From Algoriphagus ornithinivorans (GTDB lineage Bacteria; Bacteroidota; Bacteroidia; Cytophagales; Cyclobacteriaceae), in contig NZ_FOVW01000007.1 of assembly GCF_900115305.1 (NCBI RefSeq), forward strand, positions 62,001-126,000: a stretch of 64,000 bases of DNA. Direction: 5' to 3'. The notes beneath the pieces were generated by a model. It was not told the DNA's origin. It saw only the letters and a program-made list of their open reading frames with translations, and searched no databases. Every line of letters starts with the position of its first letter. The stretch's first letter is position 1. Shown here piece after piece: positions 18,110 through 25,990 of this stretch. A program made the position numbers and the translations under genes.

Positions 18110-19588
18110 TTAGAATTGGAAATAGATAAAAGTTTGGCTTTCTGAAAAGACTCCTGCAAATAAAATAAACCCTAAAGTTCCGAAATATGCGGGGAACCTA
18201 TACCATTTCCCTTCCAATCTCTCCAACCAGGTCGTATGGGCTCTACCCACCCACTCAGCTAAAAGAAAGAGAAGTAAGATTATTCTCAATTCATAACTAA
18301 TCCAAGAGAAGTTAGCTGGTAAAAATGGATTTAAAATCATTCCTACTACGTATGCCCAAGCTTCGAAGAGTGATTCAGCTCTGAAGAAAATCCAAGCAAA
18401 ACAAACTAATATAAAAGTAAGGAGTATTTGAGGGGCCTCTTTGATAGATATATGATTGGATGTTTTATTTAAGTTCCGGTTTTTTCTAAATAGAAAAATC
18501 AACGCATACAAAGCAGCATGTAATACTCCCCATATCACAAAAGTCCAATTAGCTCCATGCCATAAGCCAGAAATGATAAAAACTATAAATATATTTCTGA
18601 CTGCATTAAGCTTGGTTCCCTTAGTCCCACCAAGTGGGAAGTATAGATAATCTCTAAACCAAGTACTAAGAGAAATATGCCATCTTCTCCAGAATTCGGC
18701 AATATTTCTGCTGAAATAAGGCGTTTTAAAATTACTCATCAATTCAAACCCAAATAGTTTGGCAACTCCTATCGCGATATCTGAGTATCCAGAAAAATCA
18801 CCATAAATCTGTATAGCAAATAGAACTGTACCCATAATTAATTCTACTCCAGATGCTGTTTGATAATTTTCGAAAATGGGATTAACCACTAAAGCACAAT
18901 TATCGGCTATCACTATTTTTTTAAAAAATCCCCATAATATCAATTGCATTCCTGCAGACCCATTTTCATAAGAGAATTGCCTCTTTCTCAAAAACTGAGT
19001 AAGTAAGCTACCTGCTCTTTCTATAGGCCCTGCTACCAATTGAGGGAAAAATGCCACATAAGAAAAGAAAGCTAGGATATTCCTTGTCGGCTTAATTTTA
19101 CCTTTAAAGATATCAATCGTATAACTTAAAGTTTGAAAGGTATAGAAACTGATACCTACAGGAAGAATAATGCTCAGAGTACCATAATTGGGTTGGAATC
19201 CCAAAATAAGCAACATATCAGCAGTAGAATCTATAAAGAAATTAAAGTATTTGAAAAAGCCGAGTAAGCCTAGGTTGAAGATAAGGCTGAGGGTAAGGTA
19301 GAGACTTTTGCCTTGAAAATGCTTGACACAGGCAGTAGGCAGTAGGCGGTTGGCAGAGGCGACTGCAGACTTCTTAGTACTTACTGCTAACTTCAATCCG
19401 CACCAATAATCCACAACTGAACTTGCAATTATCAAAGCCAAAAACCTCCAATCCCACCAAGCATAAAAGACATAGCTACTTAATAGAATGAATAAATTTT
19501 GGGACCAAAGCTTTTTTTGGAAAACAAACCAGTAAAGTAGGAATGTAATGGGTAAAAAAATCAGAAAATCAATGGAGTTGAATAGCAT
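18110..19588 (-). CDS. MBOAT family O-acyltransferase (AlgI-like)
   Basis: Second AlgI-type MBOAT. AGPIERAGSLLTQF, QIYGDFSGYSDIAIGVAKLFG, FSRNIAEFWRRWHISLSTWFRDYLYFPLGG and IISGLWHGANWTFVIWG are present, with the catalytic His in LWHGANW. Clearly paralogous to the 15075-16589 enzyme but well diverged, so not a recent copy. Residues about 70-90 (AVSTKKSAVASANRLLPTA) come from the same 7-bp repeat insertion. Its periplasmic partner is probably the SGNH-like protein encoded immediately upstream (19679-20647). ATG start. Confidence 0.93.
   Translation of the reverse strand: MLFNSIDFLIFLPITFLLYWFVFQKKLWSQNLFILLSSYVFYAWWDWRFLALIIASSVVDYWCGLKLAVSTKKSAVASANRLLPTACVKHFQGKSLYLTLSLIFNLGLLGFFKYFNFFIDSTADMLLILGFQPNYGTLSIILPVGISFYTFQTLSYTIDIFKGKIKPTRNILAFFSYVAFFPQLVAGPIERAGSLLTQFLRKRQFSYENGSAGMQLILWGFFKKIVIADNCALVVNPIFENYQTASGVELIMGTVLFAIQIYGDFSGYSDIAIGVAKLFGFELMSNFKTPYFSRNIAEFWRRWHISLSTWFRDYLYFPLGGTKGTKLNAVRNIFIVFIISGLWHGANWTFVIWGVLHAALYALIFLFRKNRNLNKTSNHISIKEAPQILLTFILVCFAWIFFRAESLFEAWAYVVGMILNPFLPANFSWISYELRIILLLFLLAEWVGRAHTTWLERLEGKWYRFPAYFGTLGFILFAGVFSESQTFIYFQF
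19331..19356 (-). repeat. In-frame heptamer repeat inside second MBOAT gene
   Basis: Plus strand reads AGTAGGC, AGTAGGC, GGTTGGC, AG in exact 7-base steps and encodes NRLLPTA on the coding strand. Position and frame are the same as in the other MBOAT gene (after DYWCGLKLAV). Two bases differ from the copy at 16317-16343. Confidence 0.75.
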
Positions 19589-19678
19589 GCCAAATGCCTA
19601 AACAATAAATATATGTGATTGAAATCTGTAAAGGTGTTGCCTGGTTGAGATAAGAAAACAAATACTTTCCAAAGCTAA

Positions 19679-20647
19679 TCAGTTTGTGACCAAAGCATCG
19701 ATATGCCTCATTTTCAATTGGGAAATCAAAGTTGCATTATATTCAGTTGCCCCCTTCTTGGTCAAATGTCCTATGTCAACGAAATATTCTCCTCTGTTTT
19801 CAAATTCAGGCAAGACCTCGTTAAAATTAATAAAGTCCAGTGCTAAGCCCTTTTCAACAAGATTTTCCGCATAATTAAACCATTCAGCTCTATTCAAAAA
19901 AGCTTGATAATACGAAGCTGATTTTGGTGAGAAAACTAGAATAACATCGATGCCCTTCCTTCTCATTTTTTTCAATTCCGATTCAAAAACTTTTTTCTGC
20001 AGGATTTCTGCCTGATATGTATAAGGTTCAATGATAATAGTATCAGAAGCTGCTGGAAGATCAATTTCTACAAATCCTGCTTTAATGTATTCAACATTTG
20101 ATCCATTTGGAGATGGTTTATAATCATCGAGTTGAAAAATCTTCAGCAAATGCTTTTTAAAATAAATGTTGAGATCATACATCCTTCTTGTTTTCAGCAG
20201 AGTGAAAATATAATCCGAACAATCACCACAATTTGAGATAAGATCGATTGAGGACTCTACTCCAGTACTAGTGAAGGTAAATGGGTGAAAATCCCAAATA
20301 ACCAATTTAGGCTGGAAAGTTTCCTGGAATTTTTTCAAAAGATAGCTGGATTGGAGCGGAGACTGTGATGCTGAAGAAATATTAAATGCACGTAAATTCA
20401 AACTATCAAAATACCTTACATCAATAGATTGACCAACCGATGAACCAACAATCAAAACATCAATATTTTTACTTGAATCAGCCTCCAATAACCTTACTCT
20501 CTGATATCCATCACCACCTTTTAGTAGAGGAACTTTAATTCCAGTAAGGTCTGAAAAAAACTTCCAATCTGAAGCTATTAGAACCAAAAAATAGCAGATC
20601 AAGATAATTATACTGCTAAGAGTAACTCGAAATAAGAACTTATTCAA
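19679..20647 (-). CDS. SGNH-like periplasmic protein, MBOAT partner
   Basis: N-terminal membrane anchor (LFRVTLSSIIILICYFLVLIA) then a periplasmic domain with DVLIVGSSVGQSIDVRYF (block I, serine in GSS) at about residue 63 and YFVDIGHLTKKGATEYN (block V, D-x-x-H) near residue 290. This is the build of AlgJ/AlgX/DltD-like proteins that hand acyl groups to polysaccharide. More distant from the two SGNH genes at 13170-15071, so not part of that duplication. Start is TTG just after an in-frame TAG. First gene of the acylation/export cluster, preceded by 475 bases without a gene. Confidence 0.65.
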   Translation of the reverse strand: MNKFLFRVTLSSIIILICYFLVLIASDWKFFSDLTGIKVPLLKGGDGYQRVRLLEADSSKNIDVLIVGSSVGQSIDVRYFDSLNLRAFNISSASQSPLQSSYLLKKFQETFQPKLVIWDFHPFTFTSTGVESSIDLISNCGDCSDYIFTLLKTRRMYDLNIYFKKHLLKIFQLDDYKPSPNGSNVEYIKAGFVEIDLPAASDTIIIEPYTYQAEILQKKVFESELKKMRRKGIDVILVFSPKSASYYQAFLNRAEWFNYAENLVEKGLALDFINFNEVLPEFENRGEYFVDIGHLTKKGATEYNATLISQLKMRHIDALVTN

Positions 20648-21122
20648 TAATGGCTAAAGAGATGACTTAGAAAAATATGAGCAATCATATTTGAAATGAA
20701 ATACCAATTCAAAGTTTAGCTTTATTCGAAAGCTTCGCTCCTTCACTCCCAATACTCAATGGAAAGGAGCTAGCATTTTATCGAACAAGCAGCAGAGTGC
20801 CTTTTGCTTAGATTGTATTTTAGGATTCAGCAGTTAATGTTATGTATTGCTTTGCTTCAACCGATTGCAAGAAATCCTCAAACTAATACTGAAACTGCTT
20901 CATTCTCTTTTGGTCTTTTTATACTAAAGCAAATAGCTACAATCAAGACTGAGTAATAAATTTACTCAGTGCTTTGGTATTTGCAAATGTTCCGCTAAGA
21001 TTTTGGAGTAAGATTTAAGCTTCTAAAAGGAGACTGATTTTTCTGAGTGAAACCATATACCGCCTTTAACCTATACAGGGGAGACATCAATTTGATACCT
21101 TTTTTACACCTTAATCTCTCGC
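20648..21122. other. 475-base intergenic region before acylation cluster
   Basis: No credible open reading frame. It holds the inverted repeat at 20948-20970 and, near 20732, a fragment CTTCGCTCCTTCACTCCC similar to one at 26582 upstream of the regulator. The right end (GCGAGAGATTAAGG on the minus strand) resembles the heptamer repeat family. A promoter for the acylation/export genes should lie here, but I see no convincing TAnnTTTG on the minus strand. Confidence 0.5.
20948..20970. promoter_or_regulatory. Inverted repeat TGAGTAA-N5-TTACTCA
   Basis: Nine-base arms ACTGAGTAA / TTACTCAGT around a 5-base spacer (20957-20961). Wider arms GCAAATA / TATTTGC flank it at about 20929 and 20979. The core has the same sequence and spacing as the inverted repeat at 26673-26691 upstream of the locus regulator, so it may be an operator. 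TGAGTAA also occurs as an 8-bp repeat unit in the 23.4-24.0 kb arrays, so a repeat origin is possible. Confidence 0.4.
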
Positions 21123-22346
21123 TCAAGCGAATGCCTTTTTACTCAGATTCGGAAGTTCGTAGAATAATGGCAAGCGAAGCAGGCAATCTGAAAAGCGATC
21201 AGCATTAGGTAAAGCTCTTTGGAACTGATCTGGATAATTTTTCTTTACAAACTCTGACTGATGTAAAGATTGGTAATGAAATACCGCCAACACTCCCTGT
21301 TCTTTCAGAGATTTCGCATATCTAGTACGGCTTTCCAAATCAGGGAAAATCAAATAGAATATATGGGCATTGGCTTGAAGTCTAAAATCTGGAAGTTTGA
21401 AGTCTGAGAAGCCTAAGATTCCAAGCCTGTCATCTAAATTTTGATTTGTGAAATCACTTTTCACTTTAAACTTTAAGCGCTTCAATACCCCAAGGTATTC
21501 TGGACTGAGAACTTGTGTTTGATATTTCTCTTCAGAAAAAGCCCCATAGTAGTCCTCCCAGATGGATTTGCGACGCTTTTGAATATCATGCAGGCCTTCG
21601 AGTTGAGCCCATAAAAAGGCAGCTGTTATTTCGGAGGGTAAAAAAGAACTTCCTACGTCCACCCAACCATATTTATCAATTTCCTCTCTGAAGAATGCTG
21701 CCCTATTGGTTCCTTTTTCCCAAATGATTTCCGCCCTTTTGAGGAAGTCGGGATCATTTATCGCCAGCATTCCTCCCTCTCCACATTGAATATTTTTGGT
21801 TTCATGGAAACTGAAAGTTGCCATATGTCCCCAGGCTCCCAGGTATTTTCCCATATATTCCTGGTTGATCGCATGGGCAGCATCTTCGATTACATAAAGC
21901 TTATGTTTTTCGGCCAGATTCATCATCTGATCCATTTTTATCGGGTAGCCTCCGTAATGGACCACCACAATGGCTTTGGTTTTGGAAGTGATTAGCTCCT
22001 CCACCAAATCCTCATCCATTCCGGGATGATCTGATTTACTGTCAACAAATACAGGTTTGGCACCCCGCAGAACAAATGCATTGGCAGTGGAAACAAAAGA
22101 AAAACTGGGAACAATGACTTCATCTCCCGGTTGAATATCCAATAGCAAAGCAGCCATTTCCAGGGCATCAGTGCAGGAATTGGTTAATAAACATTTGTTA
22201 AAGCCATACTTCGTTTGAAAATAGTGTTGACATTTTTCAGTGTAAAAACCATTTCCTGAAACCTTCCCTCTCTCGATGGCATCTTGGATATAATCCAGTT
22301 CCTTTCCGGTTTGGTAGGGTTTATTAAAGGGAATTTTATAGTTCAC
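21123..22346 (-). CDS. DegT/DnrJ/EryC1 sugar aminotransferase (WecE/RffA-like)
   Basis: PLP-dependent sugar aminotransferase closest in style to dTDP-4-amino-4,6-dideoxygalactose transaminase (WecE/RffA). IPFNKPYQTGKELDYIQDAI and GNGFYTEKCQHYFQ at the N-terminus, CLLTNSCTDALEMAALLL (phosphate contact), EVIVPSFSFVSTANAFVLRGAKPVFVD, VIEDAAHAI (Asp to the pyridine N) and ATFSFHETKNIQCGEGGML, with the Schiff-base lysine in HETKN. GTG start, next to a heptamer repeat. The WecD-like acetyltransferase at 24057 supports dTDP-Fuc4NAc synthesis; RmlA/RmlB would be supplied from elsewhere. The stop codon lies at a repeat-like GCGAGAGATTA. Confidence 0.9.
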   Translation of the reverse strand: MNYKIPFNKPYQTGKELDYIQDAIERGKVSGNGFYTEKCQHYFQTKYGFNKCLLTNSCTDALEMAALLLDIQPGDEVIVPSFSFVSTANAFVLRGAKPVFVDSKSDHPGMDEDLVEELITSKTKAIVVVHYGGYPIKMDQMMNLAEKHKLYVIEDAAHAINQEYMGKYLGAWGHMATFSFHETKNIQCGEGGMLAINDPDFLKRAEIIWEKGTNRAAFFREEIDKYGWVDVGSSFLPSEITAAFLWAQLEGLHDIQKRRKSIWEDYYGAFSEEKYQTQVLSPEYLGVLKRLKFKVKSDFTNQNLDDRLGILGFSDFKLPDFRLQANAHIFYLIFPDLESRTRYAKSLKEQGVLAVFHYQSLHQSEFVKKNYPDQFQRALPNADRFSDCLLRLPLFYELPNLSKKAFA

Positions 22347-22353
22347 AGGTGAT

Positions 22354-22380
22354 AGTGGGCGGTTTGCAGTGGGCAGTTTT
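22354..22380. repeat. Heptamer repeat AGTNGGC family (intergenic copy)
   Basis: Plus strand reads AGTGGGC, GGTTTGC, AGTGGGC, AGTTTTG in exact 7-base steps, just upstream of the aminotransferase start. It is the intergenic relative of the in-frame copies in both MBOAT genes. Confidence 0.65.
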
Positions 22381-22463
22381 GAAAAGTCTGAAATTTGATT
22401 GTGAAATCTGAAAAGGGAGTTTCTTATGGAGTAATTGTGTAATTGAGTAAGTGGTTAACTGAG

Positions 22464-22596
22464 TCTCGGCTCTCGTCTCTCGCTTCTCGTCTCTAATTTC
22501 TCGCTTCTCGTCTCTCGCCTCTCGCTTCTCGGCTCTCGTCTCTAATCTCTCGCCTCTCGCTTCTCGTCTCTATTATCTCGCTTCTCATCTCTCGGT
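22464..22596. repeat. Heptanucleotide array TCTCGNY, 19 units
   Basis: Nineteen uninterrupted 7-base units (133 bases) with consensus TCTCGNY: units include TCTCGGC, TCTCGTC, TCTCGCT, TCTCGCC, with TCTAATT, TCTAATC and TCTATTA as variants. The phase never slips although units differ, so the length is kept while the sequence drifts. It fills most of the gap between the aminotransferase and methyltransferase genes. The coding strand is almost pure purine here. Further units of the same family occur at 23.4-24.1 kb and 24920-24954. Confidence 0.9.
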
Positions 22597-22620
22597 TCCA
22601 ATTTTAACCTTATCATTTAC

Positions 22621-23289
22621 CTATTGCCGGCGGCGAATGGCAAAGCTTGGGGCAGTATGCAATTCCATGGTGAGGTAAAGGATTTCCCAATCGTGATTCA
22701 GGCAAAATTCATGAACGGCTTCTATCACCCCATACCGGACCAATCCATTCCAGTTACCTATGATATAATCATGTCCTGCAATTATCCCATTGGGTTTCAC
22801 CTTATTTGACCATAGTTCTAATTCTTCTTTGGTAGTAGCATAGCTATGGTTGGTATCTATATAAATCCAGTCAAAGGTATCCTTCTCGAATTTTTCTACT
22901 ACTTCTGTGGAATATCCAATGTGAATAGAAACTTCTCCCTTGCTTATTTCATTGGAAAACTTCTCTTCAACTTCTTTTCTTTTTCCTAAATGATATCTTT
23001 CGGTACTCCAAAGATCCACTAAGTGTAGTGTTTTGGGCTGATTGATTTTTAAAATCTTTTCAGAAAAGCCACCCTGATCCACTCCAAGTTCTGCGACAAC
23101 TCCTCCTCGAGGAAAAAGCTCCAACAAGGCCTCTCTATTGGGCAACAATCTGGCTGATTTTAAAGACTTTTCGTCTATCTGAACTTTAGGTAGTTTTTCA
23201 GATTGCTGGACTTGTGAGGCCAGAATGGATTTTTTCACTTGAGTAAAAAGTTTTTTCTTTAAAAATCCGGGAATCAAATTAGCAAGCAT
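22621..23289 (-). CDS. Class I SAM-dependent methyltransferase
   Basis: Methyltransf_24-type enzyme. GGVVAELGVDQGGFSEKIL at about residue 80 is SAM motif I, LHLVDLWS is motif II, FDWIYIDTNHSYATTKEELELW the family's IDxxHSYExxxxDL signature, and NGIIAGHDYI a late motif. The basic N-terminus (KKKLFTQVKKSIL) has no signal peptide. Likely modifies a glycan sugar or its precursor. It stands alone between two repeat arrays, flanked by the aminotransferase and WecD-like genes, as if a cassette. ATG start at 23289. Confidence 0.8.
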   Translation of the reverse strand: MLANLIPGFLKKKLFTQVKKSILASQVQQSEKLPKVQIDEKSLKSARLLPNREALLELFPRGGVVAELGVDQGGFSEKILKINQPKTLHLVDLWSTERYHLGKRKEVEEKFSNEISKGEVSIHIGYSTEVVEKFEKDTFDWIYIDTNHSYATTKEELELWSNKVKPNGIIAGHDYIIGNWNGLVRYGVIEAVHEFCLNHDWEILYLTMELHTAPSFAIRRRQ

Positions 23290-23369
23290 TTAGAAAGTAT
23301 TAATTTTTTAATTTTAAAATTTTACGAAAGTAATAGTTTTTCAGGAATTGAAGAAACGAATATGGAGAG

Positions 23370-24076
23370 TAGCTGAGTAATTGAGTAACTGAGTAAATGG
23401 TTAACTGTATCTTGGCTTTCGCTTCTCGTTTCTAATCTCTCTCCTCTCGTTTCTCGCTTCTCGTCTCTAGTCTCTCGCTTCTTAGTTCAAAGTTCAGTGT
23501 TCATTTTTCAAGCACACTTTAATACTTATTGGAGGATGAGTAATCGTGTAACTGAGTAAGTGGTTAATTGAGTCTCGGCTTTCGCTTCTCGTATCTAATC
23601 TCTCTCCTCTCGACTCTCGCTTTTAAGTTCAAAGTTCAGTGTTCATTGTTCAAGCACACTTTGATACTTATTGGTGGATGAGTAATTGTGTAACTGAGTA
23701 AGTGGTTAATTGAGTCTCGGCTTTCGCTTCTCGTATCTAATCTCTCTCCTCTCGACTCTCGCTTTTAAGTTCAAAGTTCAGTGTTCATTGTTCAAGCACA
23801 CTTTGATACTTATTGGTGGATGAGTAATTGTGTAACTGAGTAAGTGGTTAATTGAGTCTCGGCTTTCGCTTCTCGTATCTAATCTCTCTCCTCTCGACTC
23901 TCGCTTCTTAGTTCAAAGTTCAGTGTTCATTGTTCAAGCACAAATCGATACTTGTTGGTGGATGAGTATTCGTTTAACTGAGTAAGTGGTTAATTGAGTC
24001 TCGGCTTTCGCATCTCGTTTCTAATCTCTCGCTTCTCGTCTCTAGTCTCTCGCTTCTCATCTCTCGTCTCTTGCTT
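23370..24076. repeat. 142-bp tandem repeat built from 7- and 8-base units
   Basis: Copies start at 23484, 23626, 23768 and 23910, exactly 142 bases apart; the second and third are nearly identical, and partial copies flank the array. Each unit holds four AGTTCAN heptamers (AGTTCAA, AGTTCAG, TGTTCAT, TGTTCAA), a unique segment with GCACACTTTGATACTTATTGG, four octamers of TGAGTAAN type, and seven TCTCGNY heptamers. In the outer copies the TCTCGNY run is longer (10 and 11 units). The array fills the 767-base gap between two genes and runs into the 3' end of the WecD-like gene. No open reading frame of note. Confidence 0.9.
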
Positions 24077-24740
24077 TAAACTCCTCATTCCAATAATGAT
24101 AAATGAAGGTTTTAGAAGCAATTTTATAGCCCATTTTCCTATATAGACTCGTTGCTGGAATATTCTTTTCTTGAGTTGCGATCATTATTTTATTGGCTCC
24201 CTTTTCAAAAGCCCTAGATTCTGCTTTTATCAATAAGCTCTCTCCAATTCCTTTGCCTCTTGAGGATTCTTTGACAGCAAAAAGTCCGATTTGAGTGGTA
24301 TTTTCTTTGACTTCACAGGTCAGCATTCCTTCCATTTCCCCAAAAATTAATACCTCAGTCCTTTCCAAAGCCTTTCCTATCCAAACTTGGTATAGTTTTT
24401 CAAACTCATCAAATTTCAACCTTTGATCTGTTTTAAATCTGGAATATTCCCCGCTGGCATAGGCTAAAGTGATTAAGTCATCAGTCAAAGGTCCTTGATA
24501 CTCTTTTACCAGCTCCCTGTTTTCTTTATTGTGTTCCAGAATTTTCTCAAAGACTACCTTCCTATCAGTTTCCAGAATTTCAGGTGAATTAAGATCCAAT
24601 TGAAATTTGCTAAACAGGTACACCAATTGAAAGTCTGAAGCTATCTCCCGAAACTCCGCCTCATTCCAGTTCTCAGAAACTTGGTATTTTCCCACAGGAT
24701 AGCCAAAAAGTTCAGAGTCGAAAGGAAGTGAGGTGATCAA
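24057..24740 (-). CDS. WecD-like GNAT acetyltransferase
   Basis: GNAT N-acetyltransferase resembling WecD/RffC (dTDP-fucosamine acetyltransferase). The N-terminus LPFDSELFGYPVGKYQV is the family pattern, and the acetyl-CoA loop is GLFAVKESSRGKGIGESLL (R-G-K-G-I-G) at about residue 155, followed by IPATSLYRKMGYKI. It would acetylate the amino sugar made by the WecE/RffA-like enzyme, giving Fuc4NAc for the glycan. The last residues (KARDER) and the stop are encoded by the TCTCGNY heptamer array, so the natural C-terminus has been replaced or extended by repeat. TTG start at 24740. Confidence 0.8.
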   Translation of the reverse strand: MITSLPFDSELFGYPVGKYQVSENWNEAEFREIASDFQLVYLFSKFQLDLNSPEILETDRKVVFEKILEHNKENRELVKEYQGPLTDDLITLAYASGEYSRFKTDQRLKFDEFEKLYQVWIGKALERTEVLIFGEMEGMLTCEVKENTTQIGLFAVKESSRGKGIGESLLIKAESRAFEKGANKIMIATQEKNIPATSLYRKMGYKIASKTFIYHYWNEEFKARDER

Positions 24741-24763
24741 GTTGAGAGTTTAAAGTTGGAGGT

Positions 24764-24954
24764 AGTTATTGGTTATTGAGTTATTGGTTATTGGAGGAGT
24801 AATTGTGTAATTGAGTAATTGGTTAAATGAAGATCTCATCTAGCTTCTAGGTTCTGACTTTTTAGTTCAAGGTTCAGCGTTCAGGCCCGCGTCGATTTCT
24901 GATTTGTGTAATTAAGCTGTCTCGTTTCTCGTCTCTCGCCTCTAATCTCTCGTT
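24764..24954. repeat. Decayed repeat block of the heptamer/octamer family
   Basis: Between the WecD-like gene and the DPM1-like GT2. It contains TGAGTTAT/TGGTTAT-like octamers (24770-24830), three heptamers AGTTCAA, GGTTCAG, CGTTCAG (24864-24884) and five TCTCGNY units TCTCGTT, TCTCGTC, TCTCGCC, TCTAATC, TCTCGTT (24920-24954). The order matches one 142-bp unit of the neighbouring array, so this is a diverged copy of it. Confidence 0.75.
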
Positions 24955-24976
24955 TCTTAACGTCTTCTTCGCGAAA

Positions 24977-25894
24977 TCAACTTGTTTTTTTCTCTATAAT
25001 GTAAATCGGGCGGTTTTTCACACCTTCAAAGGTTTTTCCGACGTAGAGTCCTATCATTCCCAAAGTGATCAGTAAAAATCCTGTTAGGACCCAAATAGAA
25101 ATTATCAAACTTGCGTATCCAGCTACGATAATATCGCCCATGAAATAGCGGATAAGGGTATAAAGAGCAAATAGAAATCCTGTAAAGGCTACTCCAACTC
25201 CCAGTTTAACAGTTAGGCGGATAGGTTTATCACTATATGCCAGCATGATATCTAAAGCTAAATTAAATAGCTTTTTAAACGAATAGCTGGTTTTTCTTTC
25301 CTGGTTTTCAGTGTGTTCTACAGGGATAGCTGTTTGTCTAAACCCTACCCACTTAACCATAGCAGGGAAAAACCTGATTTTTTCCCGCATCTGAATAATT
25401 TCATCAATCAATTTCCTATGAAAAATTCCAAAATTGGCCGTTTTTTCATCCTGATGCATACCAGTTAAATAGCTGAGCGTCTTATAAAAAACACGTGAGC
25501 TTAATTTCCTGAAAAAGGAATCCTTTCTATCTATTCGAGAAGCAAAAACTGCCTCAAAACCTTCTTGAGCTTTGGAATATAGTGCCGGGATTTCTTCAGG
25601 AGCATCTTGAAGGTCACAATCCATTACAACTACCCAAGTCCCTTTTGATTGGTCTAAACCAGCAGTAATGGCATAATGCTGACCAAAATTACGAGAAAGT
25701 CTTATTCCAACTAATTGAGGATGCTTTTGAGATAAGTTCTCTATTTTTTCCCAGGAACTATCTTGACTTGCATCGTCCACCAAAATGATTTCAAAATCAT
25801 TCGAAATATTCTTGGTGACAGAGATTATTCTGGAGACCAATTCCTCCAAAACATCTTCTGCTTGATATACCGGTGAAATAATAGATAGATGCAA
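24977..25894 (-). CDS. Polyprenyl-phosphate glycosyltransferase (DPM1/ArnC-like GT2)
   Basis: Family 2 transferase that makes a polyprenyl-phosphate sugar. LSIISPVYQAEDVLEELVSRI, ILVDDASQDSSW, GIRLSRNFGQHYAITAGLDQ, VVMDCDLQDAPEEIPAL (DxD region, MDCDLQDPPE type) and KTANFGIFHRK are the standard order. Two C-terminal transmembrane helices (about 228-250 and 262-290) are typical of the ArnC/GtrB/YfdH group. Its product would feed a periplasmic transferase. First structural gene after the winged-helix regulator. The start is TTG (first in-frame candidate). Confidence 0.9.
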   Translation of the reverse strand: MHLSIISPVYQAEDVLEELVSRIISVTKNISNDFEIILVDDASQDSSWEKIENLSQKHPQLVGIRLSRNFGQHYAITAGLDQSKGTWVVVMDCDLQDAPEEIPALYSKAQEGFEAVFASRIDRKDSFFRKLSSRVFYKTLSYLTGMHQDEKTANFGIFHRKLIDEIIQMREKIRFFPAMVKWVGFRQTAIPVEHTENQERKTSYSFKKLFNLALDIMLAYSDKPIRLTVKLGVGVAFTGFLFALYTLIRYFMGDIIVAGYASLIISIWVLTGFLLITLGMIGLYVGKTFEGVKNRPIYIIEKKTS

Positions 25895-25990
25895 ACTTGA
25901 AGTGGAGTAGATTAAGAGAAATAATTCATCACAATCAATTTAATCAACTGCAGACTATTGATGTACATTTTTTAATGAAGGCGCTTCCAG

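Noticed and set aside
23370..24076. CRISPR array
   Set aside because: The units are direct tandem copies of 142 bases without unique spacers of constant size, and no cas gene is present.
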